Shown here: positions 24,873 to 33,869 of the stretch, one piece after another
How the letters are laid out: every line of letters begins with the position of its first letter
How positions within the stretch are numbered: the stretch's first letter is position 1
Notes under the pieces: generated by a model
What the model saw: only the letters and a program-made list of their open reading frames with translations
Database searches by the model: none
What the model was told of the DNA's origin: nothing
Program-made: the position numbers and the translations under genes
Source: Halobacillus salinus
Lineage (GTDB): Bacteria; Bacillota; Bacilli; Bacillales; Halobacillaceae
Reading direction: 5' to 3'
Assembly (NCBI RefSeq): GCF_004684905.1
Contig: NZ_SRJC01000007.1
Coordinates: forward strand, 1-64,000
DNA: 64,000 nucleotides

Positions 24873-25943
24873 ATGTATGTACTAGATAAAGAAAAAAACA
24901 GGTTAAAAGAAGTAACTGGAACAACTTTCTTTGAGAATGACCTGAAAGAGAGAGAACACATACAGGAATGGATTCGTAAAAGCCCTGAAGTATTGGGGGA
25001 AGAGTTACTCATCATCGGTTGTGAATACGACAAATTCGAAGTAAATGAAAGAATTGACCTTCTCGCCTTAGATAAAGAGGGTAACGTTACAATCATTGAA
25101 TTAAAAAGGGACATAACAGGATCTAATGTCGATTTCCAAGCATTAAAATATGCCTCTTATTGCGCACGCCTGACACCTTCTGATGTTATCGAAATTCATG
25201 AAGACTATGCGAAAAGAGAAGGCTCAACGATAGATCCAACTGAATCATTAATAGAGTTTCTCGAAGTAGAGGCAGAAGAAGAACTCTACACTAAAATAAA
25301 CACCAACCAGCGAATCATCATTGCCGGTAAGAACATCGATAAACGAATTCTATCTGTATGTACGTGGTTATATGAGAACAACATCGACATTAAGTGTGTC
25401 ACGATCGAACCTTTTATTCTGAACAATGGTGAAATCCTTATAGACACCAATCAAATCCTTCCCCCATCCAAATTGGAAAATTACTATATTCAGAAGAAAC
25501 AAGTGAAGAATGACCGTAAAGCATCTGCGAGCGGCGTGGCCCAAGAATTTCTCCAATCTGTAGCAGATGCCATTAACCAAAATAGCGACTATAAAGTGAC
25601 GTATAACGGAAAGAGAAACTACTTTAAAGGGCGAAAGTTTCTCGACTATCCATGGAACTTCGTATTTGCATATCCAAAGAACAACGATCACGCTACTTGT
25701 TTTATAGAGTCTTATGATTCAACTACCGTACAACTGATTGACCAAATTGGAAAGGAATATAAAGAGCAGCTCAGTCAAATGTTAAATGCACCTGTTTATT
25801 TAAAACCAGGAGTGAAAAACGAAAATTTACTCCGATTAGTTGTTCAAGTTGACTTCAATGAGAAAGAGCCATTGGAAGAACGAATCAACCGATTCACTCA
25901 AGCCTTCTTCAGATTCAAGAGCTTTTTAGAAGAAAAGGCATAA
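24873..25943 (+). CDS. NucS-like PD-(D/E)XK nuclease domain protein
   Basis: A 356-residue protein. Residues about 25-125 form a PD-(D/E)XK nuclease core like the C-terminal domain of NucS/DUF91: Asp62 in RIDLLALD, Glu76 and Lys78 in IIELKRD, and Gln89 in DFQALKYASYC, so the catalytic set is complete. The C-terminal half (about 220-356) is a separate domain resembling DUF4268-type regions of nuclease-like proteins. NucS acts on mismatched or branched DNA; this family's target is unknown. It stands alone with its own terminator. Confidence 0.75.
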   Translation: MYVLDKEKNRLKEVTGTTFFENDLKEREHIQEWIRKSPEVLGEELLIIGCEYDKFEVNERIDLLALDKEGNVTIIELKRDITGSNVDFQALKYASYCARLTPSDVIEIHEDYAKREGSTIDPTESLIEFLEVEAEEELYTKINTNQRIIIAGKNIDKRILSVCTWLYENNIDIKCVTIEPFILNNGEILIDTNQILPPSKLENYYIQKKQVKNDRKASASGVAQEFLQSVADAINQNSDYKVTYNGKRNYFKGRKFLDYPWNFVFAYPKNNDHATCFIESYDSTTVQLIDQIGKEYKEQLSQMLNAPVYLKPGVKNENLLRLVVQVDFNEKEPLEERINRFTQAFFRFKSFLEEKA

Positions 25944-25956
25944 AGAATCTAAACCA

Positions 25957-25990
25957 AAAGGTGCCCTCCATATGGAAGGCACCTTTTTTT
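25957..25990 (+). terminator. Terminator after the NucS-like gene
   Basis: Stem AAAAGGTGCC / GGCACCTTTT with inner TCCATATGGA palindrome and T run. Confidence 0.9.
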
Positions 25991-26233
25991 CATTTTCCAA
26001 ACCAGGCTATCACACCTACCCTATCGATCTCCATAGCAGTGTTTGAACAAAAAACGGTCCTAGATGCACGTCCATCCATATAAGGCAAATCGTTCCCTTG
26101 CATCTTTCGCTCGATACTATTAAAGTATATACTGGTTGAATTTTAGCTAAGTTGGTAATGGATAAGATATAGATTTTGTTTACTTTTAATTTTGGGGACT
26201 CGAATCCCCTTAAGGAAAGGGTTCAGATATACT

Positions 26234-27232
26234 ATGAAAGAAAATTTCTGGCATGAGTTGCCGAAGCCGTTTTTTGTACTGGCACCGATGGAAGCAGTCA
26301 CAGACGTCGTGTTCCGTCACGTCGTAAGTGAAGCCGCGAGACCGGACGTGTTCTTTACAGAGTTTACGAATACGGAAAGCTACTGCCATCCAGAGGGAAG
26401 AGACAGCTGTCGCGGACGCCTGACATTCACAGAGGATGAACAGCCGATTGTCGCCCACATTTGGGGAGACAAGCCGGAATACTTCCGTGAAATGAGTATC
26501 GGCATGGCCGAGATGGGCTATAAAGGAATCGATATCAACATGGGCTGCCCCGCTCCAAACGTGGCACCAAAAGGAAAAGGCTGCGGCCTGATCCGTCGCC
26601 CGGATGTAGCTGCTGAAATAATTCAGGGAGCGAAAGCAGGCGGACTGCCCGTCAGCGTAAAAACCCGTCTAGGATATACAGAAGTGGAAGAATGGCGCCA
26701 CTGGTTGAAGCACCTATTAGAACAGGACATCGCCAACCTGTCCATCCACCTTCGTACGAAGAAGGAAATGAGTAACGTCGACGCACACTGGGAGCTGATC
26801 CCGGAGATCAAGAAACTCCGTGACGAAGTAGCACCAGATACGCTTCTAACGATAAACGGCGACATCCCTGACCGTCAAAAGGGGCTCGAGCTCGTTGAGA
26901 AATACGGCGTAGACGGCGTTATGATCGGACGTGGGGTCTTCCACAACCCGTTCTGCTTCGAAACCGAGAAGAAAGAACACACAAGCGAAGAGCTACTCGA
27001 CCTCCTTCGCCTGCAGCTTGATCTTCATGACAAATACCATGAAGAACTAGAGCCGCGCCAATTCAAACCGCTCCGTCGTTTCTTCAAAATCTACGTCCGC
27101 GGATTCCGTGGAGCAAGTGAACTGAGAAACCGACTAATGAGCACGCATTCGACCGATGAAGTCCGTGCGCTGCTTGATGAGTTTGCGGAGAATGGTGGCG
27201 TGAAGGAAGAGAAGAGCTTCACTGTTTCTTAA
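26234..27232 (+). CDS. tRNA-dihydrouridine synthase
   Basis: A 332-residue FMN enzyme that reduces uridines in the tRNA D-loop. Seen: TIM-barrel start [16 protein letters not shown], the catalytic Cys in [26 protein letters not shown], and the FMN-phosphate motif [15 protein letters not shown]. The DusC-like C-terminal helical part is present. I chose ATG 26234; the frame opens at a TTG 42 bases earlier, inside a GGGGA/TCCCC hairpin, and the added residues look non-family. The A/G-rich site is rather far (13 bases). Single gene, not in the dusB-lysS location of Bacillus. Confidence 0.88.
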   Translation: MKENFWHELPKPFFVLAPMEAVTDVVFRHVVSEAARPDVFFTEFTNTESYCHPEGRDSCRGRLTFTEDEQPIVAHIWGDKPEYFREMSIGMAEMGYKGIDINMGCPAPNVAPKGKGCGLIRRPDVAAEIIQGAKAGGLPVSVKTRLGYTEVEEWRHWLKHLLEQDIANLSIHLRTKKEMSNVDAHWELIPEIKKLRDEVAPDTLLTINGDIPDRQKGLELVEKYGVDGVMIGRGVFHNPFCFETEKKEHTSEELLDLLRLQLDLHDKYHEELEPRQFKPLRRFFKIYVRGFRGASELRNRLMSTHSTDEVRALLDEFAENGGVKEEKSFTVS

Positions 27233-27242
27233 AAGCCATATA

Positions 27243-27281
27243 AAAGAGAGGAAAGCCGTTTGAGCTTTCCTCTCTTTTTTT
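27243..27281. terminator. Terminator between convergent dus and msrA
   Basis: Perfect stem AAAGAGAGGAAAGC / GCTTTCCTCTCTTT with T run. Confidence 0.9.
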
Positions 27282-27284
27282 GCC

Positions 27285-27755
27285 TTACTTATATTTATTC
27301 ATGATTTGTTCTGGGATGTGGCAGTAATCATCCGGACATCGCTCTAATCTGTCTTGGTGTTCTTCTGCACTTTTTACATAGTTTACTAGAGGCAGTACTT
27401 CCACGACGATACGTTCATGATCGTCCCTTTGATGGATGAACGACCTCGCTTCTTCCAAGTGCTTGGGGTCTTCGCTATAAAGCCCTGTCCGATATTTCTC
27501 TCCAACATCTTCCCCCTGTTTATTCAAACTATAAGGATCGATGATTTCGAACAGATACCCCATGAGTTCCTCAATTGTCACTACGTTTGGATCGAATTCT
27601 GTTTTGACGCACTCTGTATAGCCGTCATAATCACCTTCGAGCGTGTTGCTTGATCCGTTTGCTCTTCCTGCTTCTGTAGAGATTACGCCGGGTAGTGTTC
27701 TAATGAATGCTTGGACGCCCCAGAGGCATCCTCCTGCTAGATATACGGTTTCGAT
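27285..27755 (-). CDS. msrA: Peptide methionine sulfoxide reductase A with non-standard start
   Basis: Reduces methionine-S-sulfoxide in proteins. Reading in the frame of the C-terminal part, the protein starts ETVYLAGGCLWGVQAF, with the catalytic Cys in GGCLWG (GCFWG in most relatives), and continues through DYDGYTECVKTEFD, YLFEIIDPYSLNKQGEDVGEKYR and AEEHQDRLERCP. No ATG, GTG or TTG exists before the catalytic Cys: the in-frame TGA is followed by AAC AAA ATC. A strong GGAGGTGA lies six bases before the ATC at 27753-27755, taken here as the start (156 residues). It may be a rare ATC start, a mutated ATG, or a sequencing error. Starting at the internal GTG near 27581 would remove the active site. 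Confidence 0.7.
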   Translation of the reverse strand: METVYLAGGCLWGVQAFIRTLPGVISTEAGRANGSSNTLEGDYDGYTECVKTEFDPNVVTIEELMGYLFEIIDPYSLNKQGEDVGEKYRTGLYSEDPKHLEEARSFIHQRDDHERIVVEVLPLVNYVKSAEEHQDRLERCPDDYCHIPEQIMNKYK

Positions 27756-27786
27756 TTTGTTTCACCTCCACCTTTCAAGGGGTTCC

Positions 27787-29175
27787 TTAACTAATTACTA
27801 TTCCAGCGAGCAACGCAATCCACGAAACGAAAAATGCCAAAACTGTAAAAGGGAAGATATACCGCAACCATCTTCCATAAGGAACTCGGCATAGGCCAAG
27901 CATCGCCATTAATCCCCCAAGTGTAGGGGTAATAAGGTTAGTGATTCCGTCTCCAACCTGAAAAGCCGTTATGATGAACTGTCGTGGGATTTCGACTATA
28001 TCACCAACAGGAATCATGATTGGCAGCGTAACAAGCGCTTGCCCACTTCCACCTGGTATAAACAGATTGATGATCGATTGTGATATCGACATGAATATGG
28101 CTGCAGCCGAAGCAGGCAAATGCTCCAATACCGATACAAAGCCGTATGCAATTGTATCACTGATGTTTCCATGATTCATAACCACTTGAATCCCTTGAGC
28201 GACACCGATTAATATGGCAGCAAGTGCACTGGGTCCGAGTGCTTTTGAAAACGTATCGGCGATCTGACTGCCATTCATACGAGCAATCAGTCCATTTACA
28301 ATACCAACCATCAAGAATATAGCCGATATCTCATTGATGTACCACCCTTTGGTGAATACGCCATATAACATGACGGCAAGCCCCGCCAAAAATACAAGCA
28401 GCATAGCAACATCTTTTTTTCTCATTTTATATGAATCAAGAGGCTGAGATAATTGCATATCATCTGTATTAATATTACCGTCCAGACTCTTTTCTCTATC
28501 CTTTAAAATCTTCTTGAAATACCTTACATTATAAGCTGCTAAAAGACTCAAGATTACAAGAACAAGAACGCTTCTGAAGGCCCACCCTGAAAACAGTGGC
28601 ATCTCCGCTATTTGATGACCCACACCGACGGTATACGGATTAAATGGAGACAACCCAAACCCTACCGATACACCGGCGATTGCGATTCCAGCTCCAAGAA
28701 TAACGTCTCCTCCAATTGCAATACTAAGTAACACAGCAATTGGTATAAGCGCAATATTATTTTCATAGCCGACAAAAATTCCTAATAGACCATAAACAAA
28801 AGTCATGATTACCACAACAAGATACCGTCTTCCTAATCCCAACTTCCTAACAAAGGTTCCGACGGTACGTTCCAACATACCCGTCTTTTCCAAAATCCCG
28901 AACATCATTGCTGCTGCAAAAACTATAAATACGATGTTAGCAATCTGCTGGAACCCTTCTGGTATCGCCGTAAATAACTCTAGTACATTGACAGGACTCC
29001 TTTCTGTCAGCTCATACGTTCCTGGAATCGTCCTTGTCGCGCCGCCGATCTCCTCTCGTTCGTAGGAACCAGCTGGAATGATGTATGTAAGTATTCCTGC
29101 AAATACAACGATATAAAACAGTAATGCTAATGGATGGGGGATACGATCAAGCCAACTTTTCTTTTTTTCTGACAT
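27787..29175 (-). CDS. YfcC-family (DcuC superfamily) membrane transporter
   Basis: A 462-residue transporter with about 12 helices. The opening RIPHPLALLFYIVVFAGILTYIIPAGSYERE and the re-entrant region FIPGGSGQALVTLPIM followed by FQVGDGITNLITPTLGGLMAMLGLC are typical of YfcC/C4-dicarboxylate carrier relatives, many of which move amino acids, peptides or ornithine/arginine. Downstream partner of the M20 amidohydrolase gene on the same strand (112 bases apart), so it probably imports the hydrolase substrate or exports its product (inference). Confidence 0.82.
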   Translation of the reverse strand: MSEKKKSWLDRIPHPLALLFYIVVFAGILTYIIPAGSYEREEIGGATRTIPGTYELTERSPVNVLELFTAIPEGFQQIANIVFIVFAAAMMFGILEKTGMLERTVGTFVRKLGLGRRYLVVVIMTFVYGLLGIFVGYENNIALIPIAVLLSIAIGGDVILGAGIAIAGVSVGFGLSPFNPYTVGVGHQIAEMPLFSGWAFRSVLVLVILSLLAAYNVRYFKKILKDREKSLDGNINTDDMQLSQPLDSYKMRKKDVAMLLVFLAGLAVMLYGVFTKGWYINEISAIFLMVGIVNGLIARMNGSQIADTFSKALGPSALAAILIGVAQGIQVVMNHGNISDTIAYGFVSVLEHLPASAAAIFMSISQSIINLFIPGGSGQALVTLPIMIPVGDIVEIPRQFIITAFQVGDGITNLITPTLGGLMAMLGLCRVPYGRWLRYIFPFTVLAFFVSWIALLAGIVIS

Positions 29176-29287
29176 TAGAAATTACACACCTTCCAATAAG
29201 GATTATACTCAAAATATTCCGACTCCTATCCTCGGACGATTGCTACAAGTTGAACAAGGTTTCCTTGAAACAAGTAAAAAAACTGGT

Positions 29288-30595
29288 CTAATCTTCTTGA
29301 GTTACCTTTTCTAATAAATCCTTCAATACATGGGTACCTTGCATGCAATCATTCAATGATGACCACTCTTCAGTATTGTGACTGACCCCATTCTTACTCC
29401 TTACAAATAACATAGAAATCGGCAGGTGACGCCCCAGAATCATGGCATCATGTCCGGCTCCACTTGGGAGAAAAACAGGCCTGATTCCTTGGCTCTGAAC
29501 AGATGCTTCCATAGTCTTCTGTAAATCCTCTTGGATAGGGACGGGTTCCGTCCGAGTTGTCTCCTCCCATTCCATTCTAACCCCGTGCTTGTTCACTATT
29601 TTCTCGGCCCTATCAATCACCAGATCGACGAGCATATTTCTCTCGGGTGAATGAATGTCACGAATATCAACGTAGAATTCCACTTCGCCCGGAATTACGT
29701 TAATTCCGTTCGGGTGGACATGAACCTTGCCTACAGTTGCTACAGCAGATGTGCTTACCTTTCCAGGAAGAGATGGAATCTGGTAAATCAATTCACTAGC
29801 AGCCACCAATGCATCTTCCCGGTCGTTCATCGGCGTGTTCCCTGCATGGCCTGCTCTGCCTTGAACATTGAATTTCAGCCTAGAAGGCCCTGCAATTCCT
29901 GTTACTATACCTACGGGAACATCTTCTTTTTCTAACTGTTTGCCTTGTTCTATATGGACCTCCACGAACATTTTGATGTTCTGCAACTCGCGTTCGGCAT
30001 CCGGCAAACGTTCAATCGACAAACCGACCCTCTTCATGACTTCTTCAAAAGATAAACCGTCAATATCTTTCAATGATTTCTGCTCTTCAGGATCAATCTC
30101 ACCGACTAATGCTTTACTTCCGGTAAACCCACGATTAAACCTGGATCCTTCTTCATCGCTGAATACTACAACTTCCAACGTCCTCAAAGGCTTATAATCG
30201 GTTTCCCTCCAGGCTTCTACCACTTCCAAAGCACTCAATACACCGAGCACGCCATCAAAGTGCCCTCCGTTTGGGACCGTATCAACATGGGATCCGGCTA
30301 ATACGGCTGGCAGTGTTACATCTCGTCCTGGAATCTTGCCAAACACATTCCCAGCTTCATCAACCCACGTAACCATTCCAGCTTCATTCATCCAATGCTT
30401 CACAAGGTTTTTCGCCTGCTTCTCCTCTTCGGAAAAACCGACCCTATGTGAGCTTCCCTTTTCTCCAGGTCCAATTTCAGATAAAGCCTGAATCCGCGCG
30501 GCCAAACGCTGTCCGTTTACGCCTGAATCATTCAAACGGTGATCGAAACCTTTTAACAGTTTCTTTTCCAGCAAATTTCCCTCTCGTTCAACCAT
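29288..30595 (-). CDS. M20-family amidohydrolase (carbamoylase/hydantoinase type)
   Basis: A 435-residue metal-dependent amidase. Metal-site motifs are complete: GSHVDTVPNGGHFDGVLG (His and bridging Asp), VFSDEEGSRF (catalytic and metal Glu), EVHIEQGKQLE, the dimer-domain HAGNTPMNDREDAL, and GAGHDAMILGRH. This is the N-carbamoyl-L-amino-acid hydrolase / allantoate amidohydrolase branch; no allantoin or hydantoin genes are near, so the substrate is open. ATG at 30593-30595 has AAGGAG 9 bases upstream. Probably in one unit with the YfcC transporter, next to a specific regulator. Confidence 0.85.
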   Translation of the reverse strand: MVEREGNLLEKKLLKGFDHRLNDSGVNGQRLAARIQALSEIGPGEKGSSHRVGFSEEEKQAKNLVKHWMNEAGMVTWVDEAGNVFGKIPGRDVTLPAVLAGSHVDTVPNGGHFDGVLGVLSALEVVEAWRETDYKPLRTLEVVVFSDEEGSRFNRGFTGSKALVGEIDPEEQKSLKDIDGLSFEEVMKRVGLSIERLPDAERELQNIKMFVEVHIEQGKQLEKEDVPVGIVTGIAGPSRLKFNVQGRAGHAGNTPMNDREDALVAASELIYQIPSLPGKVSTSAVATVGKVHVHPNGINVIPGEVEFYVDIRDIHSPERNMLVDLVIDRAEKIVNKHGVRMEWEETTRTEPVPIQEDLQKTMEASVQSQGIRPVFLPSGAGHDAMILGRHLPISMLFVRSKNGVSHNTEEWSSLNDCMQGTHVLKDLLEKVTQED

Positions 30596-30766
30596 TCTCA
30601 ATAACTCCTTTCAATACGATCTTCCCGTAGGAATGTATCTAAAAATAATAATCGGAATCCGCTTTCAAAACTTCACTCTTTTATATACGGTTCATTTACG
30701 GCTATGTCCTTAATGTTAGGTGGACTGTTCCTTCATGTCAATGTAGAATTTTTTAAAAATTAAAAA

Positions 30767-30793
30767 AGTGACAGAAACAATGTTTCTGTCACA
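30767..30793 (-). terminator. Terminator overlapping the regulator stop codon
   Basis: Stem GTGACAGAAACA / TGTTTCTGTCAC, almost no loop, whose left part contains the TGA stop; T run on the minus strand. Confidence 0.8.
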
Positions 30794-32129
30794 GTGAAAA
30801 GCGATATATTTTTCTTGGGCGCCCTCGTGGAAACGGGTTTTCTTCCCCAACGACCTTCACATACCCTTTGGTTTGGAGGGCCACAATGATTCTTCTTGCG
30901 CTTCTCGGCATTATCTGCATCTGCTGTGCCAATTCATGAGCCGTCATCTCAGATTTGCCCCATTTATCCAAGATAGATTTGATTTTTCCCAGTGTCGAAA
31001 CACTTAGAGAAGTTTCTTCACTTATTCCCTGAAGTTCGGCAGATGCATAGGAATAGGAGATTTTTTCCGCACTCCCCAAAGGCCCGTTAATTGTTTTATC
31101 CTCAAAAAGTACCATCCATGCACCCTCACCATACTCCTTGGCATTCAACAAAGCTCTACCAGCGTTGATCTCAGCATCGTATGCTGAATTACCTATCCCG
31201 ATACCACAGGTTACGTCCTGTTTACCGATTCGAAGTGTCTCTTCTAGTTCCGGAACAATAGTGAAGCGTTCCGTAATCGCATCAATCTCTCCCCGAGTCG
31301 TAAAAATAACATACCTACCCGGACCGGACGTTTTCAGCGAACCCTGCACTTTCTTTGCATAGTTTAATAATTTCTGTGAATTTCTCATTTCAATATTACT
31401 AATTTCATCCGATGAAAATACTCCCTCAGACAAACCAGAAAATGGATCTATTTCCAACATTTGAACGGCAATCTGACTATTCCTGAAGCGCACCATCTCA
31501 TGAGTTCTTACAATAATGTTCAGAACAGATTTGATAGCCGAATTTGCAGGAGTGACCCTAAACACCGGAACTCCCAGGCGTTTCAACTCAGTATAAACAG
31601 CCCATACACAAGTTACCGCCGCCTTCGTGTGATTTTCATTCCAAAGGTCATAATGGTGCTGCACAAACTTTTCCACAGACTTTTTGTAATGCTCTAAATA
31701 GGTTTGACTATTTTCAATATCGGATTCATCAATAAATTCTTCTAAGAAAGCCGGGTCGTATTCCATCCCCAACTCGTCGAATATTGTATTCAATTCTGAG
31801 GAATGGACTGCATCGAAACTGAGCTCATCAGCTTTGATTTGTTCGTTATTCAAAATATGATAGAGGGTTTTATACAAGCTGGAACCCGTATAAGGCGTAT
31901 GGTACATTGGTTGACTGGTTTTCCCCCATTTAATGGCCGTCGAGTAAGGAAGAAAACCTGAGAACAACCATACATCTACATGATGCGAATGCGCCTCCAA
32001 ATGCTCAACAAGCTCTTCCTCTCCGGAATGTTCAAACGATAAGCAATTAAATTCAGGGTATTCATCTACAATGGATTTTATCAACCCCAGATTATCTTCT
32101 GCTCCTATTAATCCTAACCTGATATTCAT
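30789..32129 (-). CDS. Regulator with GTP-cyclohydrolase-III-like domain and winged helix
   Basis: A 446-residue cytoplasmic protein of three parts. Residues 1-150 look like a small-molecule receptor fold (LGLIGAEDNLGLIKSIVDEYP..., reminiscent of PrpR-type sensors). Residues about 200-350 resemble the GTP cyclohydrolase III / GGDEF-like fold, ending in CGIGIGNSAYDAEINAGRALLNAKEYG; no GGDEF signature is present. Residues about 375-446 form a winged helix (MTAHELAQQMQIMPRSARRIIVALQ) closed by RGRPRKIYRF. Presumably it controls the M20 hydrolase and YfcC transporter. Domain calls are from remembered patterns. Confidence 0.65.
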   Translation of the reverse strand: MNIRLGLIGAEDNLGLIKSIVDEYPEFNCLSFEHSGEEELVEHLEAHSHHVDVWLFSGFLPYSTAIKWGKTSQPMYHTPYTGSSLYKTLYHILNNEQIKADELSFDAVHSSELNTIFDELGMEYDPAFLEEFIDESDIENSQTYLEHYKKSVEKFVQHHYDLWNENHTKAAVTCVWAVYTELKRLGVPVFRVTPANSAIKSVLNIIVRTHEMVRFRNSQIAVQMLEIDPFSGLSEGVFSSDEISNIEMRNSQKLLNYAKKVQGSLKTSGPGRYVIFTTRGEIDAITERFTIVPELEETLRIGKQDVTCGIGIGNSAYDAEINAGRALLNAKEYGEGAWMVLFEDKTINGPLGSAEKISYSYASAELQGISEETSLSVSTLGKIKSILDKWGKSEMTAHELAQQMQIMPRSARRIIVALQTKGYVKVVGEENPFPRGRPRKIYRFSL

Positions 32130-32354
32130 AATAGCCTACTTTCTAAAATAGATATTTCAACGATCTTGGATTTTGCTTCCCATAATAACATGACCATTAT
32201 TGCCGGCAATCAAACACTTACCTATCCCTTAAACCTTCTCCTCTACACGTCTCTATATCCACTTCAGGGAGGATCCTTATATAAAGAAGCCCCCAAGCAT
32301 AATTACTCAGAGGGGATAGTCAAGATTGATAATAAACTTACGGTATGGTTTTCA

Positions 32355-32834
32355 TTACTTGTGATACGGTTCGTTACGAATAATCTTAAACGCCCGATAA
32401 ACCTGCTCCACCAACATCAGCCGCATCAACTGATGAGGAAACGTCATATTAGAAAACGACAACCCATAATCACTCCGCTCCAGCACCTCGTCACTAAGAC
32501 CTAATGATCCCCCAATAACAAACGCCACCTTACTCTTCCCGTAAGTCGCAAGGTCATCAATTTTCTTGGCTAGCTTCTCCGAAGTAACCTGCTTCCCTTC
32601 AATCTCAAGCGTAATGACATAACTGTCCTGGCTGATTTTCTGCAGGATGCGTTCCCCTTCTTTTTGTTTCACTTCCACCATCTGCGCTTCGCTTAAGTTT
32701 TCTGGAGCCTTCTCATCCGGCACTTCTACAATATCGACCTTTGCATAAGGTCCAAGTCGTTTTACGTATTCTGCGATGCCTTGTTTTAAGTACTTCTCTT
32801 TTAATTTCCCGACCGTTACAATGGTTATTTTCAT
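32355..32834 (-). CDS. rlmH: 23S rRNA pseudouridine-1915 N3-methyltransferase
   Basis: A 159-residue SPOUT-fold methyltransferase acting on the 70S ribosome (m3-pseudouridine 1915, helix 69). It matches RlmH (YydA) end to end: [23 protein letters not shown], the SAM-knot region [16 protein letters not shown] and the closing [33 protein letters not shown] at 32832-32834 has GGAGGAT upstream. In B. subtilis this gene is also left of oriC near the wal operon, supporting the position assigned to the window. Confidence 0.95.
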   Translation of the reverse strand: MKITIVTVGKLKEKYLKQGIAEYVKRLGPYAKVDIVEVPDEKAPENLSEAQMVEVKQKEGERILQKISQDSYVITLEIEGKQVTSEKLAKKIDDLATYGKSKVAFVIGGSLGLSDEVLERSDYGLSFSNMTFPHQLMRLMLVEQVYRAFKIIRNEPYHK

Positions 32835-33039
32835 GTGTAGATCCTCCGTAGTTGGTATTGATATTAGTGTATCACAGACATAAGGGATGGGCTTCGCCAT
32901 TCAAATGAGGGAAGTTATTAATGAGTTGAAAGAACATTGGCCGAAAATGATAGAAATCTGCCGCCCCTTATGTCTAAACAACGAACCTCTTGCAGAAATA
33001 GATCGATATTTCCCGGGAAATTGTAAAAAATTCAAAGAA

Positions 33040-33066
33040 AAATCCTCCCCGCAGTAGGAAGGATTA
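33040..33066 (-). terminator. Terminator after the MerR-like gene
   Basis: Short stem AATCCT-CC / GG-AGGATT with flanking A/T runs, ending 3 bases from the stop codon. Confidence 0.6.
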
Positions 33067-33068
33067 AT

Positions 33069-33764
33069 TTATTTACGGAACAGTAACGCGAAGAACTTTT
33101 CGAGACCGCTTTTCCGTTCTTTGACGGTAGCTTCGAGGCGCGTGTTGAAGTCGTTCTGGGCACGCCATACTTTCTGTTGTTCTTGTCGCATGTTCTCTAT
33201 ATCTTTTTGTAGTTGGTCGTTCTTCTGCTTTTCTTCTTCCAGCATCTCCTCGTATTGCTTCTGTTGCTGGTCGATCAGCTTGTTCATCTTCTGAGTCGAG
33301 TTGCCGATGCCGGAGCTGATGACGTGGTGGTCTTGGCGTAGGCGGCCGACATTCTCTTTCATCTCAGCCATATCGTTTGCCAGCTGTGTATTCATTTCAC
33401 GGGATGCGGCGAGTTCCTGGGAGATGTAGATGAGCAGTTCGCGCATTTTGTTTGGATCTTCTAATGGCATATCGTATGTATCGTTGGTCGCTACATCGGT
33501 TGTGCTAGAGGTTAAGCGGCTATCCTGCTGTTCTACGAGCTCTACGGCGATTTCTTCTAGAGGCTTGTCCGTATCACGTATCGTTTGGAGCGCTTCGATA
33601 TCGGATTGAACGAAGACTCGTCTGGTGCCGTTCTTAAAGAACTCGTATCCGCTTCTTTCCAGTATCTGTCCATACTTCCTGACGGTCGGGGTGGCAATGT
33701 TCAGCTCTTCGGCTACTTCTTTCGTCGAATAAGCGCGTTCGTTCGGTTGTATATCGTGTCGCAT
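33069..33764 (-). CDS. MerR-like DNA-binding coiled-coil protein
   Basis: A 231-residue protein. Residues 10-75 carry a MerR-type helix-turn-helix (YSTKEVAEELNIATPTVRKYGQILERSGYEF... DIEALQTI). Residues about 105-210 are a long coiled coil rich in Gln, Glu and Lys, and the tail is basic-aromatic (SGLEKFFALLFRK). This layout is that of RacA-like anchoring proteins and of DUF3967-type plasmid/phage regulators, not of metal- or drug-sensing MerR proteins, which have a shorter ligand domain. Two TATCG-N5-CGATA palindromes upstream are likely its operators. It is divergent from the photolyase gene. Confidence 0.7.
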   Translation of the reverse strand: MRHDIQPNERAYSTKEVAEELNIATPTVRKYGQILERSGYEFFKNGTRRVFVQSDIEALQTIRDTDKPLEEIAVELVEQQDSRLTSSTTDVATNDTYDMPLEDPNKMRELLIYISQELAASREMNTQLANDMAEMKENVGRLRQDHHVISSGIGNSTQKMNKLIDQQQKQYEEMLEEEKQKNDQLQKDIENMRQEQQKVWRAQNDFNTRLEATVKERKSGLEKFFALLFRK

Positions 33765-33819
33765 ATCGGACCTCCTCCTCTCTTAAATATGCACGTTTTG
33801 AAGCGCTTTTTCAAGAGTA

Positions 33820-33869
33820 TATCGTCATACGATACAAGAAATTTTCAACTAACATATCGCGGGGCGATA
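33820..33869. promoter_or_regulatory. Pair of TATCG-N5-CGATA operators
   Basis: Two identical inverted repeats, TATCG-TCATA-CGATA (33820-33834) and TATCG-CGGGG-CGATA (33855-33869), with centres 35 bases apart, sit between the divergent MerR-like and photolyase genes. Two further TATCG half sites occur at 33752 and 33764 over the MerR-like start codon. MerR-type proteins bind such sites, so this is probably an autoregulatory region that may also affect the photolyase. Confidence 0.6.
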
